Shown here: piece after piece, positions 48,387 through 60,313 of the stretch
Position numbering within the stretch: position 1 is the stretch's first letter
How the letters are laid out: every line of letters starts with the position of its first letter
Origin: Solirubrobacteraceae bacterium
GTDB taxonomy: Bacteria > Actinomycetota > Thermoleophilia > Solirubrobacterales > Solirubrobacteraceae
DNA: 64,000 bases
Assembly (NCBI GenBank): GCA_025451035.1
Contig: JANWLE010000076.1
Span: 35,415 to 99,414, forward strand
Direction: 5' to 3'
Position numbers and translations under genes: made by a program
The notes under the pieces: generated by a model
What the model was told of the DNA's origin: nothing
What the model saw: only the letters and a program-made list of their open reading frames with translations
Database searches by the model: none

Positions 48387-49637
48387 ATGACCAGCGTGGG
48401 TGTGGTTGGGCTTGGCTATGTCGGGCTGCCGCTGGCGGTCGCGTTCGCGCGGGCCGGTTGTGATGTGGTCGCGGTGGACGTGGATGCGGAGAAGGTCCGC
48501 TTGCTTTCGGCGGGCCAGTCGTATGTGGAGGATGTCTCTTCGGCTGAGCTCGCTGGCGTGCTTGGCCGGGTCCGGGCGGGCACGAGCTATGCGCAGCTAT
48601 CGGGGGTTGACGCGGTGTTGATGTGCGTGCCGACGCCGCTGACGGCGAATCGCGAGCCGGATCTGGGTCCCCTGCTCGACTCCACCCGGGCGCTTGCCGA
48701 GGTCCTGCGGTCCGGGCAGCTGGTGGTGTTGGAGTCGACTACCTATCCGGGTACGACGCGCGAGCGCCTGTTGCCGTTGCTGGAGCGCTCGGGGCTGGTG
48801 GCCGGCAGGGATTTCAACCTAGCGTTCAGCCCGGAGCGAGTGGACCCTGGAAGGACGGATTTCACGTTGGCTGACACGCCGAAGGTGATCGGTGGTTTGA
48901 CCGAGGCGTGCGCCGATCGCGCGGAAGCGATCTACGGCCTGGTGTGCGAGAAGCTCGTACGGGTCTCCTCCCCGGAGGCGGCGGAGCTCACCAAGCTCTT
49001 GGAGAACATTTTCCGCTCGGTGAATATCGCGCTGGTGAACGAGCTGGCGATGTTGTGCGACCGGATGGGGATCGATATCTGGGAGGTCGTGGACGCCGCT
49101 GCCACGAAGCCGTACGGGTTCATGCGGTTTGACCCAGGGCCGGGTATGGGCGGGCACTGCCTGCCGGTTGACCCGTTTTACCTCTCGTGGCGGGCGCGGG
49201 AGTTCGACATGGCGGCCGAGTTCATCGAGCTGGCGGGGAAGATCAACCAGCAGATGCCGTATCACTGTGTCGCCAAGGCGCAGCGCGTGTTGAACGACGT
49301 CGGGCTAGCGGTCAAGGGCGCCAAGATCCTGGTGCTCGGCGTCAGCTACAAGCCCGGGGTGGGTGATATCCGCGAGTCACCGGCATTGAAGATCATCGCG
49401 CTGCTGGGAGACCTCGGCGCCGAGGTCTCCTACCACGACCCGCACGTACCGCAGCTGCTCGAGCAACGGCTGTCGAGCGCGCCGCTCGAGCGGGCCGTCA
49501 AGGACGCAGACCTCGTCGTGATCGTCACCGCCCACCCCAGCATCGACCACCGTCAGGTCGCCGCCCAAGCGAGCCTGCTGCTCGACCTCCGTGGCATCAC
49601 GCGGGACCACGACACGCAGGGCGTGATCAAGCTTTGA
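48387..49637 (+). CDS. UDP-glucose/UDP-N-acetyl-sugar 6-dehydrogenase family
   Basis: VGVVGLGYVGLPLAVAFARAGCDVVAVDVD; AFSPERVDPGRTDFTLADTPKVIGG; GPGMGGHCLPVDPFYLSWRARE (catalytic Cys); GVSYKPGVGDIRESPALKI. Confidence 0.92.
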   Translation: MTSVGVVGLGYVGLPLAVAFARAGCDVVAVDVDAEKVRLLSAGQSYVEDVSSAELAGVLGRVRAGTSYAQLSGVDAVLMCVPTPLTANREPDLGPLLDSTRALAEVLRSGQLVVLESTTYPGTTRERLLPLLERSGLVAGRDFNLAFSPERVDPGRTDFTLADTPKVIGGLTEACADRAEAIYGLVCEKLVRVSSPEAAELTKLLENIFRSVNIALVNELAMLCDRMGIDIWEVVDAAATKPYGFMRFDPGPGMGGHCLPVDPFYLSWRAREFDMAAEFIELAGKINQQMPYHCVAKAQRVLNDVGLAVKGAKILVLGVSYKPGVGDIRESPALKIIALLGDLGAEVSYHDPHVPQLLEQRLSSAPLERAVKDADLVVIVTAHPSIDHRQVAAQASLLLDLRGITRDHDTQGVIKL

Positions 49638-50344
49638 CGCTCAGAGAGGACCCACGCGCTCCGGGGCTCGTGATCGACGAGGACACACGGGTGGGCAGCG
49701 GGGTTTCGTTCGGCGCGCATGTGGTCGTTCACGCCGGCACCGTGATCGGCGACGGCTGCGTGATCGAGGACCACGTCGTGCTCGGCAAGTGCCCCCGGCT
49801 CGCGCGCGGCTCCTCGGCGGCGGGAGAGGTCTGCGGCCTTGAGCTCGCGGCAGCGGTCACCGTGTGCGCCGGCGCGGTCGTGTTCGCCGGCGCGCATGTC
49901 GGTGAGGGCGCGATCATCGGCGACCAGTCATACGTGCGCGAGCGCAGCTCGATCGGTGAGGGAACCGTGATAGGCCGCGGCAGCGTGGTGGACAACGACG
50001 TGCGCGTCGGCGCGCGCGTGCGGGTGCAGACCGGGGTCTACCTGACTGCGTTCACGCTCGTCGAGGACGACGTGTTCGTCGGTCCTGGCGCGAGCACCAC
50101 CAACGACGACACGATGTCTCGTCACGGACCCGAGATGCCGCTGCGGGGAGCCATCCTGCGCCGCGCCTGCCGGGTCGGCGGGGGTGTGGTGCTCACGCCC
50201 GGCGTGGAGATCGGCCAGGAGGCGTTCGTCGCCGCGGGCGCCCTCGTCACGCGCGACGTCCCCGCCCGTGCGGTCGTGATGGGTGTACCCGCTCGCGTCG
50301 TGCGCGAAGTGAGCGACGAGGATCTGCTCGAGCGCTGGCGCTAG
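49634..50344 (+). CDS. Left-handed beta-helix acyltransferase (hexapeptide repeats, WbpD-like)
   Basis: Hexapeptide-repeat spacing (GSGVSFGAHVVVHAGTVIGDGCVIEDHVVLG...); FVGPGASTTNDDTMSRHGPEMPLRGAILRRACRVGGGVVLTPGVEIGQEAFVAAGALVTRDVPA; TTG start in TTGA overlap. Confidence 0.88.
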   Translation: MTLREDPRAPGLVIDEDTRVGSGVSFGAHVVVHAGTVIGDGCVIEDHVVLGKCPRLARGSSAAGEVCGLELAAAVTVCAGAVVFAGAHVGEGAIIGDQSYVRERSSIGEGTVIGRGSVVDNDVRVGARVRVQTGVYLTAFTLVEDDVFVGPGASTTNDDTMSRHGPEMPLRGAILRRACRVGGGVVLTPGVEIGQEAFVAAGALVTRDVPARAVVMGVPARVVREVSDEDLLERWR

Positions 50345-51423
50345 AGCGCCCGGCGCGCCGCGTCCGTCACCTGGCTGATTTGCTCGGAGGTGAGGGTGGG
50401 GCTCATCGGGATCGCCAAGTGGGTGCGGGCGGCCTGGTCGGTCGCGGGTAGCTCAGCTGAAGCCGCGAAGCGAGCCATCGCCGGCTGGTGGTGCACCGGC
50501 TTGCGGTAGTAGGCCTTGTGGGCTATCTCCGCGTCGGCTAGCGCGCTTTCCAGGCGCTTTACCTGCGGGTGCGCCACGACATATAGATGCCAGGCGGGCG
50601 AGGACCCCTGCGTGGCGCGCGGCAGCCTCACCACCTCCCCCAGCCCCGCCTGCTCGTAGCGGCGGGCGACACGGCGGCGCTCGTCCGCCCAGAGATCCAG
50701 GTGCGCCAGCTGCGTCCTCAGGACGGCTGCCTGCAGCTCGTCGAGACGGCTGTTGTAGCCGACAAGCTCGTAGTCGAGCTTGTCGCGCGAGCCGTGGAAG
50801 CGCAGCATGCGGACGCGTTCGGCGATGTCGGGGTCGTTGGTGGTGATCGCTCCGCCGTCGCCGAAGCAGCCGAGGTTCTTCGACGGGAAGAAGGAGAACG
50901 TTCCGGCGAGCGCCAGCGCCCCCGGCCGCCCTGCGGCGGAGATCGAGCCCGCGGCCTGGGCAGCATCCTCCAGCACGGGCACGCCCAGAGCCTGGATCTC
51001 CGCGATCGGCGCGAGATTGCCGAACAGGTGCACGGCGATGATCGCCTTTGTTCGCGGCGAGAGCGCCGCGCGCACCGTCTCGGCGGTCACGCAGTATGTG
51101 TCCGGATCGATGTCGCAGAACACCGGGGTCGCCCCCGTCGGCGGGATCGCCTCCGCCGATGCGTAGAAGGTGAAGGACGGCACGATGACCTCGTCGCCCG
51201 GCCCGACTCCCATCGCCCGCAGCGCGATCGTGATCGCCTCGGTCCCGTTCGCGACCCCCACGGCGTGCGCGCAGCCGCAGTAGGCGGCGAACTCGCGCTC
51301 GAAGGTCCTGACCTCCTCTCCGAGGATGTAGTGCCCGGAGTCCAACACGCGCTCGATCGCCGCGCGCAGCTCCACCCGCAGCGGCTCGAGCGGACCGTGT
51401 GTGTCGAACAGCGCGATTGCCAT
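50341..51423 (-). CDS. DegT/DnrJ/EryC1/StrS-family aminotransferase
   Basis: VANGTEAITIALRAMGVGPGDEVIVPSFTFYASAEAI; VLEDAAQAAGS; GTFSFFPSKNLGCFGDGGAITTND; GYNSRLDELQAAVLRTQL. Confidence 0.93.
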   Translation of the reverse strand: MAIALFDTHGPLEPLRVELRAAIERVLDSGHYILGEEVRTFEREFAAYCGCAHAVGVANGTEAITIALRAMGVGPGDEVIVPSFTFYASAEAIPPTGATPVFCDIDPDTYCVTAETVRAALSPRTKAIIAVHLFGNLAPIAEIQALGVPVLEDAAQAAGSISAAGRPGALALAGTFSFFPSKNLGCFGDGGAITTNDPDIAERVRMLRFHGSRDKLDYELVGYNSRLDELQAAVLRTQLAHLDLWADERRRVARRYEQAGLGEVVRLPRATQGSSPAWHLYVVAHPQVKRLESALADAEIAHKAYYRKPVHHQPAMARFAASAELPATDQAARTHLAIPMSPTLTSEQISQVTDAARRAL

Positions 51424-51459
51424 CGCGGGCGCTCTAGCGGACAGGTGTGGGCCGTGGGC

Positions 51460-54709
<3,250 letters not shown>

Positions 54710-54763
54710 GACGGCAGAGGTTAGCCTGATCGCGGTTGCCTGACCGCCGCCGGGACGCCTCTC

Positions 54764-55552
54764 CTAGCGGGAGCGCCGGGCTCGCGCATACTGGCGGGCG
54801 AAGCCGACCACGAATCGCGGGTTGCCTCGCGCGTAGCGGCGCCACAGCCGCCGCGGCTCGCGCCAGAGCCGGTAGGACCACTCCAGGCCATTGCGTTGCA
54901 TCCAGCCCGGCGCCTGGGGGACCAGGCCCGCGTGAAAGTCAAACGCCGCGCCGACACCGACCAGCAACGGTGCCTGCAGATGGGGGCGCATGCGCCACAT
55001 CCATAGCTCCTGCTTGGGCTGCCCGGTGCCGACCCATACGATCTTGGCGCCCGACCCGTCGATGTCGATGATCACCTGTTCGCGCTCTAAGGCCGAGAGC
55101 TCCCGGAACGGTGGCGAGTAGCCGCCCGCTATCCGCAGCCCCGGGAACCGCTCGCGAAGGCGCTCGGCCAGCAAATCCAGTGCCTTCTGCGTGCGTCCAC
55201 CGTATAGGTAGATCGGCGTGCCGCTGCGCGCCGCGCGCTCGCAGAACAGCGCCATCAAATCCGGGCCGTATACGCGCGTCGCCCGCCGATGGCCGAGCAG
55301 CCGTAGCGCCCACACCAGCGGTTGACCGTCCGGCACCGCCAGCGTGGCGTCGAGCACCGCCCGGCGCGTGGCGGGTTCATCGTGCGCGCACATCACCAGG
55401 TTCACGGCCGCGGCGGTCAGGTAGCCCCGCTCACCGGCGGCGATCATCGCCTCCATCCAGTCGATCACCTGACCGTAGTCGGACACCGCCAGCGGGACGC
55501 CGAGAATCTCTGCGCGTTCGGGTGGCTGCGGGGATGAGGTGCTCGCGTACAA
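54764..55552 (-). CDS. WecB/TagA/CpsF family glycosyltransferase (GT26)
   Basis: EILGVPLAVSDYGQVIDWMEAMI; VPDGQPLVWALRLLGHRRATRVYGPDLMALFCERAARSGTPIYLYGG; KIVWVGTGQPKQELWMWRMRPHLQAPLLVGVGAAFDFHAGLVPQAPGWMQRNGLEWSYRLWREPRRLWRRYARGNPRF. Confidence 0.95.
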   Translation of the reverse strand: MYASTSSPQPPERAEILGVPLAVSDYGQVIDWMEAMIAAGERGYLTAAAVNLVMCAHDEPATRRAVLDATLAVPDGQPLVWALRLLGHRRATRVYGPDLMALFCERAARSGTPIYLYGGRTQKALDLLAERLRERFPGLRIAGGYSPPFRELSALEREQVIIDIDGSGAKIVWVGTGQPKQELWMWRMRPHLQAPLLVGVGAAFDFHAGLVPQAPGWMQRNGLEWSYRLWREPRRLWRRYARGNPRFVVGFARQYARARRSR

Positions 55553-55601
55553 GTCTCTCCAGAGCCTACCTGTGGGCGGTGAGTGAGTACCCTGAGCGGC
55601 C

Positions 55602-56747
55602 GTGCGAATCGACCCCGATTTTTGGGCTCATAGACGCGTCCTCGTGACCGGGCACACCGGCTTTAAGGGCGCCTGGCTGTCGCTGTGGCTGCAGGCCATG
55701 GGGGCGCACGTGAGCGGTATCGCGCCACGATCCCCCACCAGCCCGTCGCTGTTCGAGCAGGCGCGGGTCGGCGCGGAGATGACCGAGCTGGCGCTCGACG
55801 TGCGCGACGCCGAGGGCGTTCGGCTCGCGCTGGCACGCCAGCGCCCCGAGATCGTGCTGCACATGGCGGCTCAGCCGATGGTCAGACGCTCGTATCTGGA
55901 GCCGGTGCTGACCTACGAGGTCAACGTAATGGGCACCGTCAACGTGCTCGAGGCGGTACGCCACTGCGGCGACGTGCGCGCAGTGGTGGTAGTCACCTCC
56001 GATAAGTGCTATGACAACGGTGGCGATGGTGATCAGGGAGGATCATTCACCGAGAGTGATGCTATGGGTGGGAGCGACCCGTACTCGAGCTCGAAGGGAT
56101 GCGCCGAGTTGGTGACCGCCGCCTACCGCGCCTCCTACTTCTCCGGGGTTGACGCTACACGCCTCGCCAGCGCGCGGGCGGGCAACGTGATCGGCGGCGG
56201 CGACTGGGGTCAGGACCGCCTGATTCCCGACATGATCCGCGCTGCCGAGTCCGGCCAGCCGATCCGTGTTCGCAACCCCGACGCGGTACGCCCGTGGCAG
56301 CACGTGCTGAACCCCTTGAGCGGCTATCTGCGACTCGCACAGGCGCTGTGGGACTCGCACGACGCCAGCGAGGGCTGGAATTTCGGCCCCGACCCCGACG
56401 ACGCGAAGCCGGTCCGCTGGGTCGTCGGAGAGCTCGCCCGCCGCTGGCCGACGCCGTTGCGCTGGCAGCTCGATGACAGCAACAACCCGCCGGAGGCGAG
56501 CTATCTGATGCTCGACTCCAGCAAGGCGCACACGCGGCTCGGGTGGCGGCCGGCGTGGGATCTCGCCAAGGCGCTGGAGCGGATCGTCGAGTGGCACCAG
56601 GCGTATCTGCAGGGCAGGGACATGCGCGCGTTCACGCTCGCACAGATCGACCAGTTCCAGCGATGCGCGTTCCCACAGGAGCGTGCCGTGAGCTCGCCCG
56701 GCGAGCGCGGCCCGGCCAAATCCTTGCGGGGGAGACGGCTGGAGTAG
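55602..56747 (+). CDS. rfbG: CDP-glucose 4,6-dehydratase
   Basis: VLVTGHTGFKGAWLSLWLQAMGAHVSGIA; VVTSDKCYDNGGDGDQGGSFTESDAMGGSDPYSSSKGCAELVTAAYRASYF; RAGNVIGGGDWGQDRLIPDMIRA. Confidence 0.93.
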   Translation: MRIDPDFWAHRRVLVTGHTGFKGAWLSLWLQAMGAHVSGIAPRSPTSPSLFEQARVGAEMTELALDVRDAEGVRLALARQRPEIVLHMAAQPMVRRSYLEPVLTYEVNVMGTVNVLEAVRHCGDVRAVVVVTSDKCYDNGGDGDQGGSFTESDAMGGSDPYSSSKGCAELVTAAYRASYFSGVDATRLASARAGNVIGGGDWGQDRLIPDMIRAAESGQPIRVRNPDAVRPWQHVLNPLSGYLRLAQALWDSHDASEGWNFGPDPDDAKPVRWVVGELARRWPTPLRWQLDDSNNPPEASYLMLDSSKAHTRLGWRPAWDLAKALERIVEWHQAYLQGRDMRAFTLAQIDQFQRCAFPQERAVSSPGERGPAKSLRGRRLE

Positions 56748-56749
56748 AG

Positions 56750-58087
56750 ATGAGCCCGCTCTCGCTGCGCCGCTACCGTGCCGAGCGTCTCTTGCGGCAA
56801 GAGTTCGAGGGGCTGCGCACGAAGGTGCTCGCGACCGTCGGCCGGCGGCTGGCTCTGCGCGGAGTGGCGCTCGACGTCGGCGACCTGGAGGCGTGCTATG
56901 CGCAGGCATGGCAGGGCCTGTATGCGGCTGTCCTGCAGGGCCAGGAGATCGCGAACCCGACGGGCTGGCTCGTGCTGGTCACCTACCGGCGCGCGATCGA
57001 GGACTACCGTTCGAGCCACCCCGAGCGGCGGGCCGAGGACATCGAGGTTGACCAGCAGGCGCGGGAGACCGACCTGGCCAGCCAGCTCGATGATCAGCGG
57101 CGTCTGCGCGAGATATTCGAGGGCCTGCGCGAGCGTCTTTCGCCGCGCGAGTGCCAGGCGGCGAGCCTCTGCTACCTGCAGGGCCTCTCGCGCGCGGAGG
57201 CAGCGGCGCAGATGGGCATCAGCGAGGCCCGCATGCGCAAGCTGATGGAGGGCAACGGCGCAGGGCAGCCGGGGGTGGCGGGCAAGATGGGAGAGCTCTT
57301 GACGATCATCCGCACCAATGGCTGGTGCGAGGAACGCGCCTCGCTGATGCGTGCTTATGCGTTTGGCATTCTCGACCCCGAGGGGGAACGCTACAAGCTC
57401 GCGATCATGCACCAGCGCGAGTGCCCCGCTTGCCGTGCGTACGTAGCCTCGCTGCGCGGGCTCGCAGCGCTCCTGCCGCCGCTACTGCTGCGGGGGGGTC
57501 TCACCGCTGGCGTCGCCGGCGCCGGCGCCGGTGTCGGCGGTGGTGCTCTCTCGGGGGCGGGCGCGGGCGGCGTGAGCGGCGCCTCGGGCGGCTGGCTCCT
57601 CGCCGGCGGCTCACTAGGCGTGAAGTTCGCGAGCTGCCTGGCGGTGCTCGGGATCGGCGCTGGCTGTCTGGCGCTGGTCACCGTGCATAAACACGGCGCG
57701 CTGCACAAGACGCCGTCGCTGGACATCGCCGACAGGTCCGCCGCGCTAGTCAGGCAGACGCTTTTCTCCACGGTGTCGGACGCGACGCCGTTCACGATCC
57801 GCGCAAAACAGCAGGCGCATCGCTCGTCGCCTTCGCGGCGCAAGCGAAATGCCATGTCGCGGCGGGCCACGAGCTCCCACCCGCCCGGCAATCTGCTGGC
57901 TGCCGCCGCGGAGTTCGGCCCAGAGCACCCGCACAGCGAAAGCGAAGTAACCCAACCGGTCACCACCAGCGCCCCCGCGCCTTCCCCGACCACCACCGGC
58001 ACCTCGAGTACCTCCACGAGCTCCTCCCCGTCATCCTCGTCGAGCAACGCCAACTCGGAGTTCGGCTTCGAAGCTCAGGGCAAATAG
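56750..58087 (+). CDS. Sigma-70-type RNA polymerase sigma factor fused to anti-sigma-like zinc finger, TM segment and Ser/Thr-rich tail
   Basis: Region-2-like DLEACYAQAWQGLYAAVLQGQEIANPTGWLVLVTYRRAIEDYRS; region-4-like RLSPRECQAASLCYLQGLSRAEAAAQMGISEARMRKLM; C(25x)HQRECPACRAY Zn-ligand pattern; hydrophobic FASCLAVLGIGAGCLALVTV; tail TSAPAPSPTTTGTSSTSTSSSPSSSSS. Start trimmed to ATG 56750. Confidence 0.85.
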   Translation: MSPLSLRRYRAERLLRQEFEGLRTKVLATVGRRLALRGVALDVGDLEACYAQAWQGLYAAVLQGQEIANPTGWLVLVTYRRAIEDYRSSHPERRAEDIEVDQQARETDLASQLDDQRRLREIFEGLRERLSPRECQAASLCYLQGLSRAEAAAQMGISEARMRKLMEGNGAGQPGVAGKMGELLTIIRTNGWCEERASLMRAYAFGILDPEGERYKLAIMHQRECPACRAYVASLRGLAALLPPLLLRGGLTAGVAGAGAGVGGGALSGAGAGGVSGASGGWLLAGGSLGVKFASCLAVLGIGAGCLALVTVHKHGALHKTPSLDIADRSAALVRQTLFSTVSDATPFTIRAKQQAHRSSPSRRKRNAMSRRATSSHPPGNLLAAAAEFGPEHPHSESEVTQPVTTSAPAPSPTTTGTSSTSTSSSPSSSSSNANSEFGFEAQGK

Positions 58088-58114
58088 ACGACGAGGCTGT
58101 GAGACTGCACCGAG

Positions 58115-58960
58115 ATGTCCTCCCGTCCGGTGAAGGTCGCGGTCGTCGGCCACATCGAGTGGGTGCAGTTCGCGCGCGTCCCGAAAGTGCCTGCGGCGGG
58201 GACGGTGATGCATGCGCGGGAGGGCTTCGAGGAGCCGGCTGGGGGCGGCGCCGTGGCGGCTGTGCAGCTCGCGAGACTTGCGGGCTCAGCGACGCTGTTC
58301 ACCGCCCTGGGCGACGACGAGCACGGGCACCGCTCGCTGGAGCGGCTCACGCAGCTCGGGGTGAGCGTTCATCGCGTGCTGCGAGCGGCACCGACCCGGC
58401 GGGCCGTAACCCTCATCGACGACGGGGGCGAGCGGACGATCATCACATTCGGGGAGCGCCTCGAGCCGCACGCCGAGGACACGAGTCTGCCCTGGGAGCA
58501 GCTGGCCGAGATGGACGCCGTGTATTTCACGGCCGGCGACGTTGGCGCGCTGCGGGCTGCACGGGCGGCGACGGTGCTCGTCGCCAGTCCCCGCGCCAGG
58601 CACGCGCTTGGACACGACATCCCCCTTGATGCGCTTGTGCTCAGCCACGGTGACGCGACCGAGCGCGGCGAGGCTGATCGGGCAGAAAAGGACGCGCGGC
58701 TGATCGCGCTAACCGACGGCGAGCGCGGCGGCAGCTACAGCCTGCGTGACGGGAGCGGCGGGTCCTGGCAGCCCGCCGTCCTTCCCGGTGAAGCGCTCGA
58801 CAGCTACGGCTGCGGAGACTCCTTCGCGGCGGGACTGACCTTCGGTTTGGGGGCAGGCCTCGAGATCGCCGAGGCGTTCTCCCTCGCCGCGCGCTGTGGA
58901 GCCGTCTGCCTCACCGGCCGCGGCCCCTATCAGCGGCAGCTGACCGCCGCGGACCTCTAG
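58115..58960 (+). CDS. PfkB-family carbohydrate kinase
   Basis: GGGAVAAVQLARLAGSATLFTALGDDEHG; ALDSYGCGDSFAAGLTFGLGAGLEIAEAFSLAARCGAVCLTGRGPYQ. Confidence 0.88.
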   Translation: MSSRPVKVAVVGHIEWVQFARVPKVPAAGTVMHAREGFEEPAGGGAVAAVQLARLAGSATLFTALGDDEHGHRSLERLTQLGVSVHRVLRAAPTRRAVTLIDDGGERTIITFGERLEPHAEDTSLPWEQLAEMDAVYFTAGDVGALRAARAATVLVASPRARHALGHDIPLDALVLSHGDATERGEADRAEKDARLIALTDGERGGSYSLRDGSGGSWQPAVLPGEALDSYGCGDSFAAGLTFGLGAGLEIAEAFSLAARCGAVCLTGRGPYQRQLTAADL

Positions 58961-58985
58961 GCCGGCACCGGCGGTGCTAACGCGG

Positions 58986-60305
58986 CTAGGGTCGCGGGAA
59001 GACCTTCGCGAGGTACCTGAGCGCGAGCGGGTTACCACGCGGGCGCAGCCTGCCGGTCAGCATCGCCTTCATGGGATCCAGGCGCTGTCCGATGATGTCG
59101 ACCCAATCCTGATAAGAGACCCGCAGGCGCAGGTCAGCACTCGCAGCCTCGCCTTGAGCGACGGCGCTCGAGCCGTTGCTCACCGTCAGATGCCAGGTGG
59201 GAACGTCAGGGTCGGTGAACTCCCACTGAAAGACGGTCGGGCGCCCCAGGCCGTGCTCGGGGTTCACCTGACGGACGATCGTGTCGAACAGCAGCTCGAG
59301 CGTCTCTGGGTCGCGCTTGGACGGGCCCTCGCGCACGCCGATGATCCCGGCCTTGGCCAGCGCACGGCCGCGCTGGGAGATCTCGAGCGTCGACAGGCCT
59401 GGCGGCAACAGCGGCGGCCCGGGCAGCGACTCGACCGGCAGGCCCGCTGAACGCAGCTTGGTGGTCATCGAGGTCAGTCCTTCGACGCCCACCTCGTCAT
59501 AGGTGGAGCCGAACACCGTTACGTAGCGTTCATCCCAGCCCGGGGGCATCAGGACCTGGGCCGTGTAGCGGGTGACGTCGCGCAGTAGCCCGGCGACCGC
59601 CTGCGGCACGCCGCGCGGGTCTTCACGGTTCAAGTCGCACAGCAGCTTCACGCCGAAGCCGATGTGGCGCTGCTCGTCAGCCGCGATGTTCGCCATGCCC
59701 TGACGGAACGCCGGCAGCTGGTCGCGTTGCTCCAGGTAGCTGCAGATGAAGTGCTGCCCTGGCTGCGCGAGCGAGGCCTCGATGATGACGTGGTAGAGCG
59801 TGACCGCGGCGGCGAGCTTGGCGGGCGAGTGGTCGGCGCGCAGCTCTTGTGCCATCGTGTCCAGGCGATCGAAGATCTTGCGGAAGCCGGGCGTCAACTG
59901 CCCCTTGATCTCCCGCAGGCCGCTGGCTGCCGAGCCGTCGCCGATCCCGCAGACCTCCTGCATAAAGCGCTTGAAGAAGACGGCGTGACGTGCCTCATCG
60001 ACCTGCTGGGTGGTGAGGAAGTACTTCTGCTCCTCGTGCGGCGCGGCGTCTATGTACGGGGAGAGGTTGTCGGCGACGGCGTCCTCCCCCCAGAAGAACA
60101 GGCAGTAGTTCCACAGCGCGGCCTGGCGCTCGAACTCGGTGAAGTCCTCGCGCCACTGGCGGGCGTCCTCGCTGAAGTCGAGCTCCGTCGCGCTCCAGTT
60201 GCCGCGCTCCCAGCGGGCGTAGAGATCGTCATAGGAGATCGCGTCGGCGGGAAGACTGCCGAGGTTGGCGCTTGCAGCTGGGCTCGATGTGGGAGTGCTC
60301 GCCAT
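58986..60305 (-). CDS. R2-like (ribonucleotide reductase small subunit/R2lox-like) diiron protein with C-terminal SCP2 sterol-carrier-like domain
   Basis: Diiron-ligand pattern: GEDAVADN, QQVDEARHAVFFKRF, VIIEASLAQPGQ, IAADEQRHIGFG; C-terminal WHLTVSNGSSAVAQGEAASADLRLRVSYQDWVDIIGQRLDPMKAMLTGRLRPRGNPLALRYLAKVF. Confidence 0.88.
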   Translation of the reverse strand: MASTPTSSPAASANLGSLPADAISYDDLYARWERGNWSATELDFSEDARQWREDFTEFERQAALWNYCLFFWGEDAVADNLSPYIDAAPHEEQKYFLTTQQVDEARHAVFFKRFMQEVCGIGDGSAASGLREIKGQLTPGFRKIFDRLDTMAQELRADHSPAKLAAAVTLYHVIIEASLAQPGQHFICSYLEQRDQLPAFRQGMANIAADEQRHIGFGVKLLCDLNREDPRGVPQAVAGLLRDVTRYTAQVLMPPGWDERYVTVFGSTYDEVGVEGLTSMTTKLRSAGLPVESLPGPPLLPPGLSTLEISQRGRALAKAGIIGVREGPSKRDPETLELLFDTIVRQVNPEHGLGRPTVFQWEFTDPDVPTWHLTVSNGSSAVAQGEAASADLRLRVSYQDWVDIIGQRLDPMKAMLTGRLRPRGNPLALRYLAKVFPRP

Positions 60306-60313
60306 GTTCGCGT

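Noticed and set aside
57510-57600. GCCGGCGCCGG-type low-complexity run resembling a repeat element
   Set aside because: In-frame Gly/Ala-rich coding sequence of the sigma-fusion protein; no independent repeat structure.
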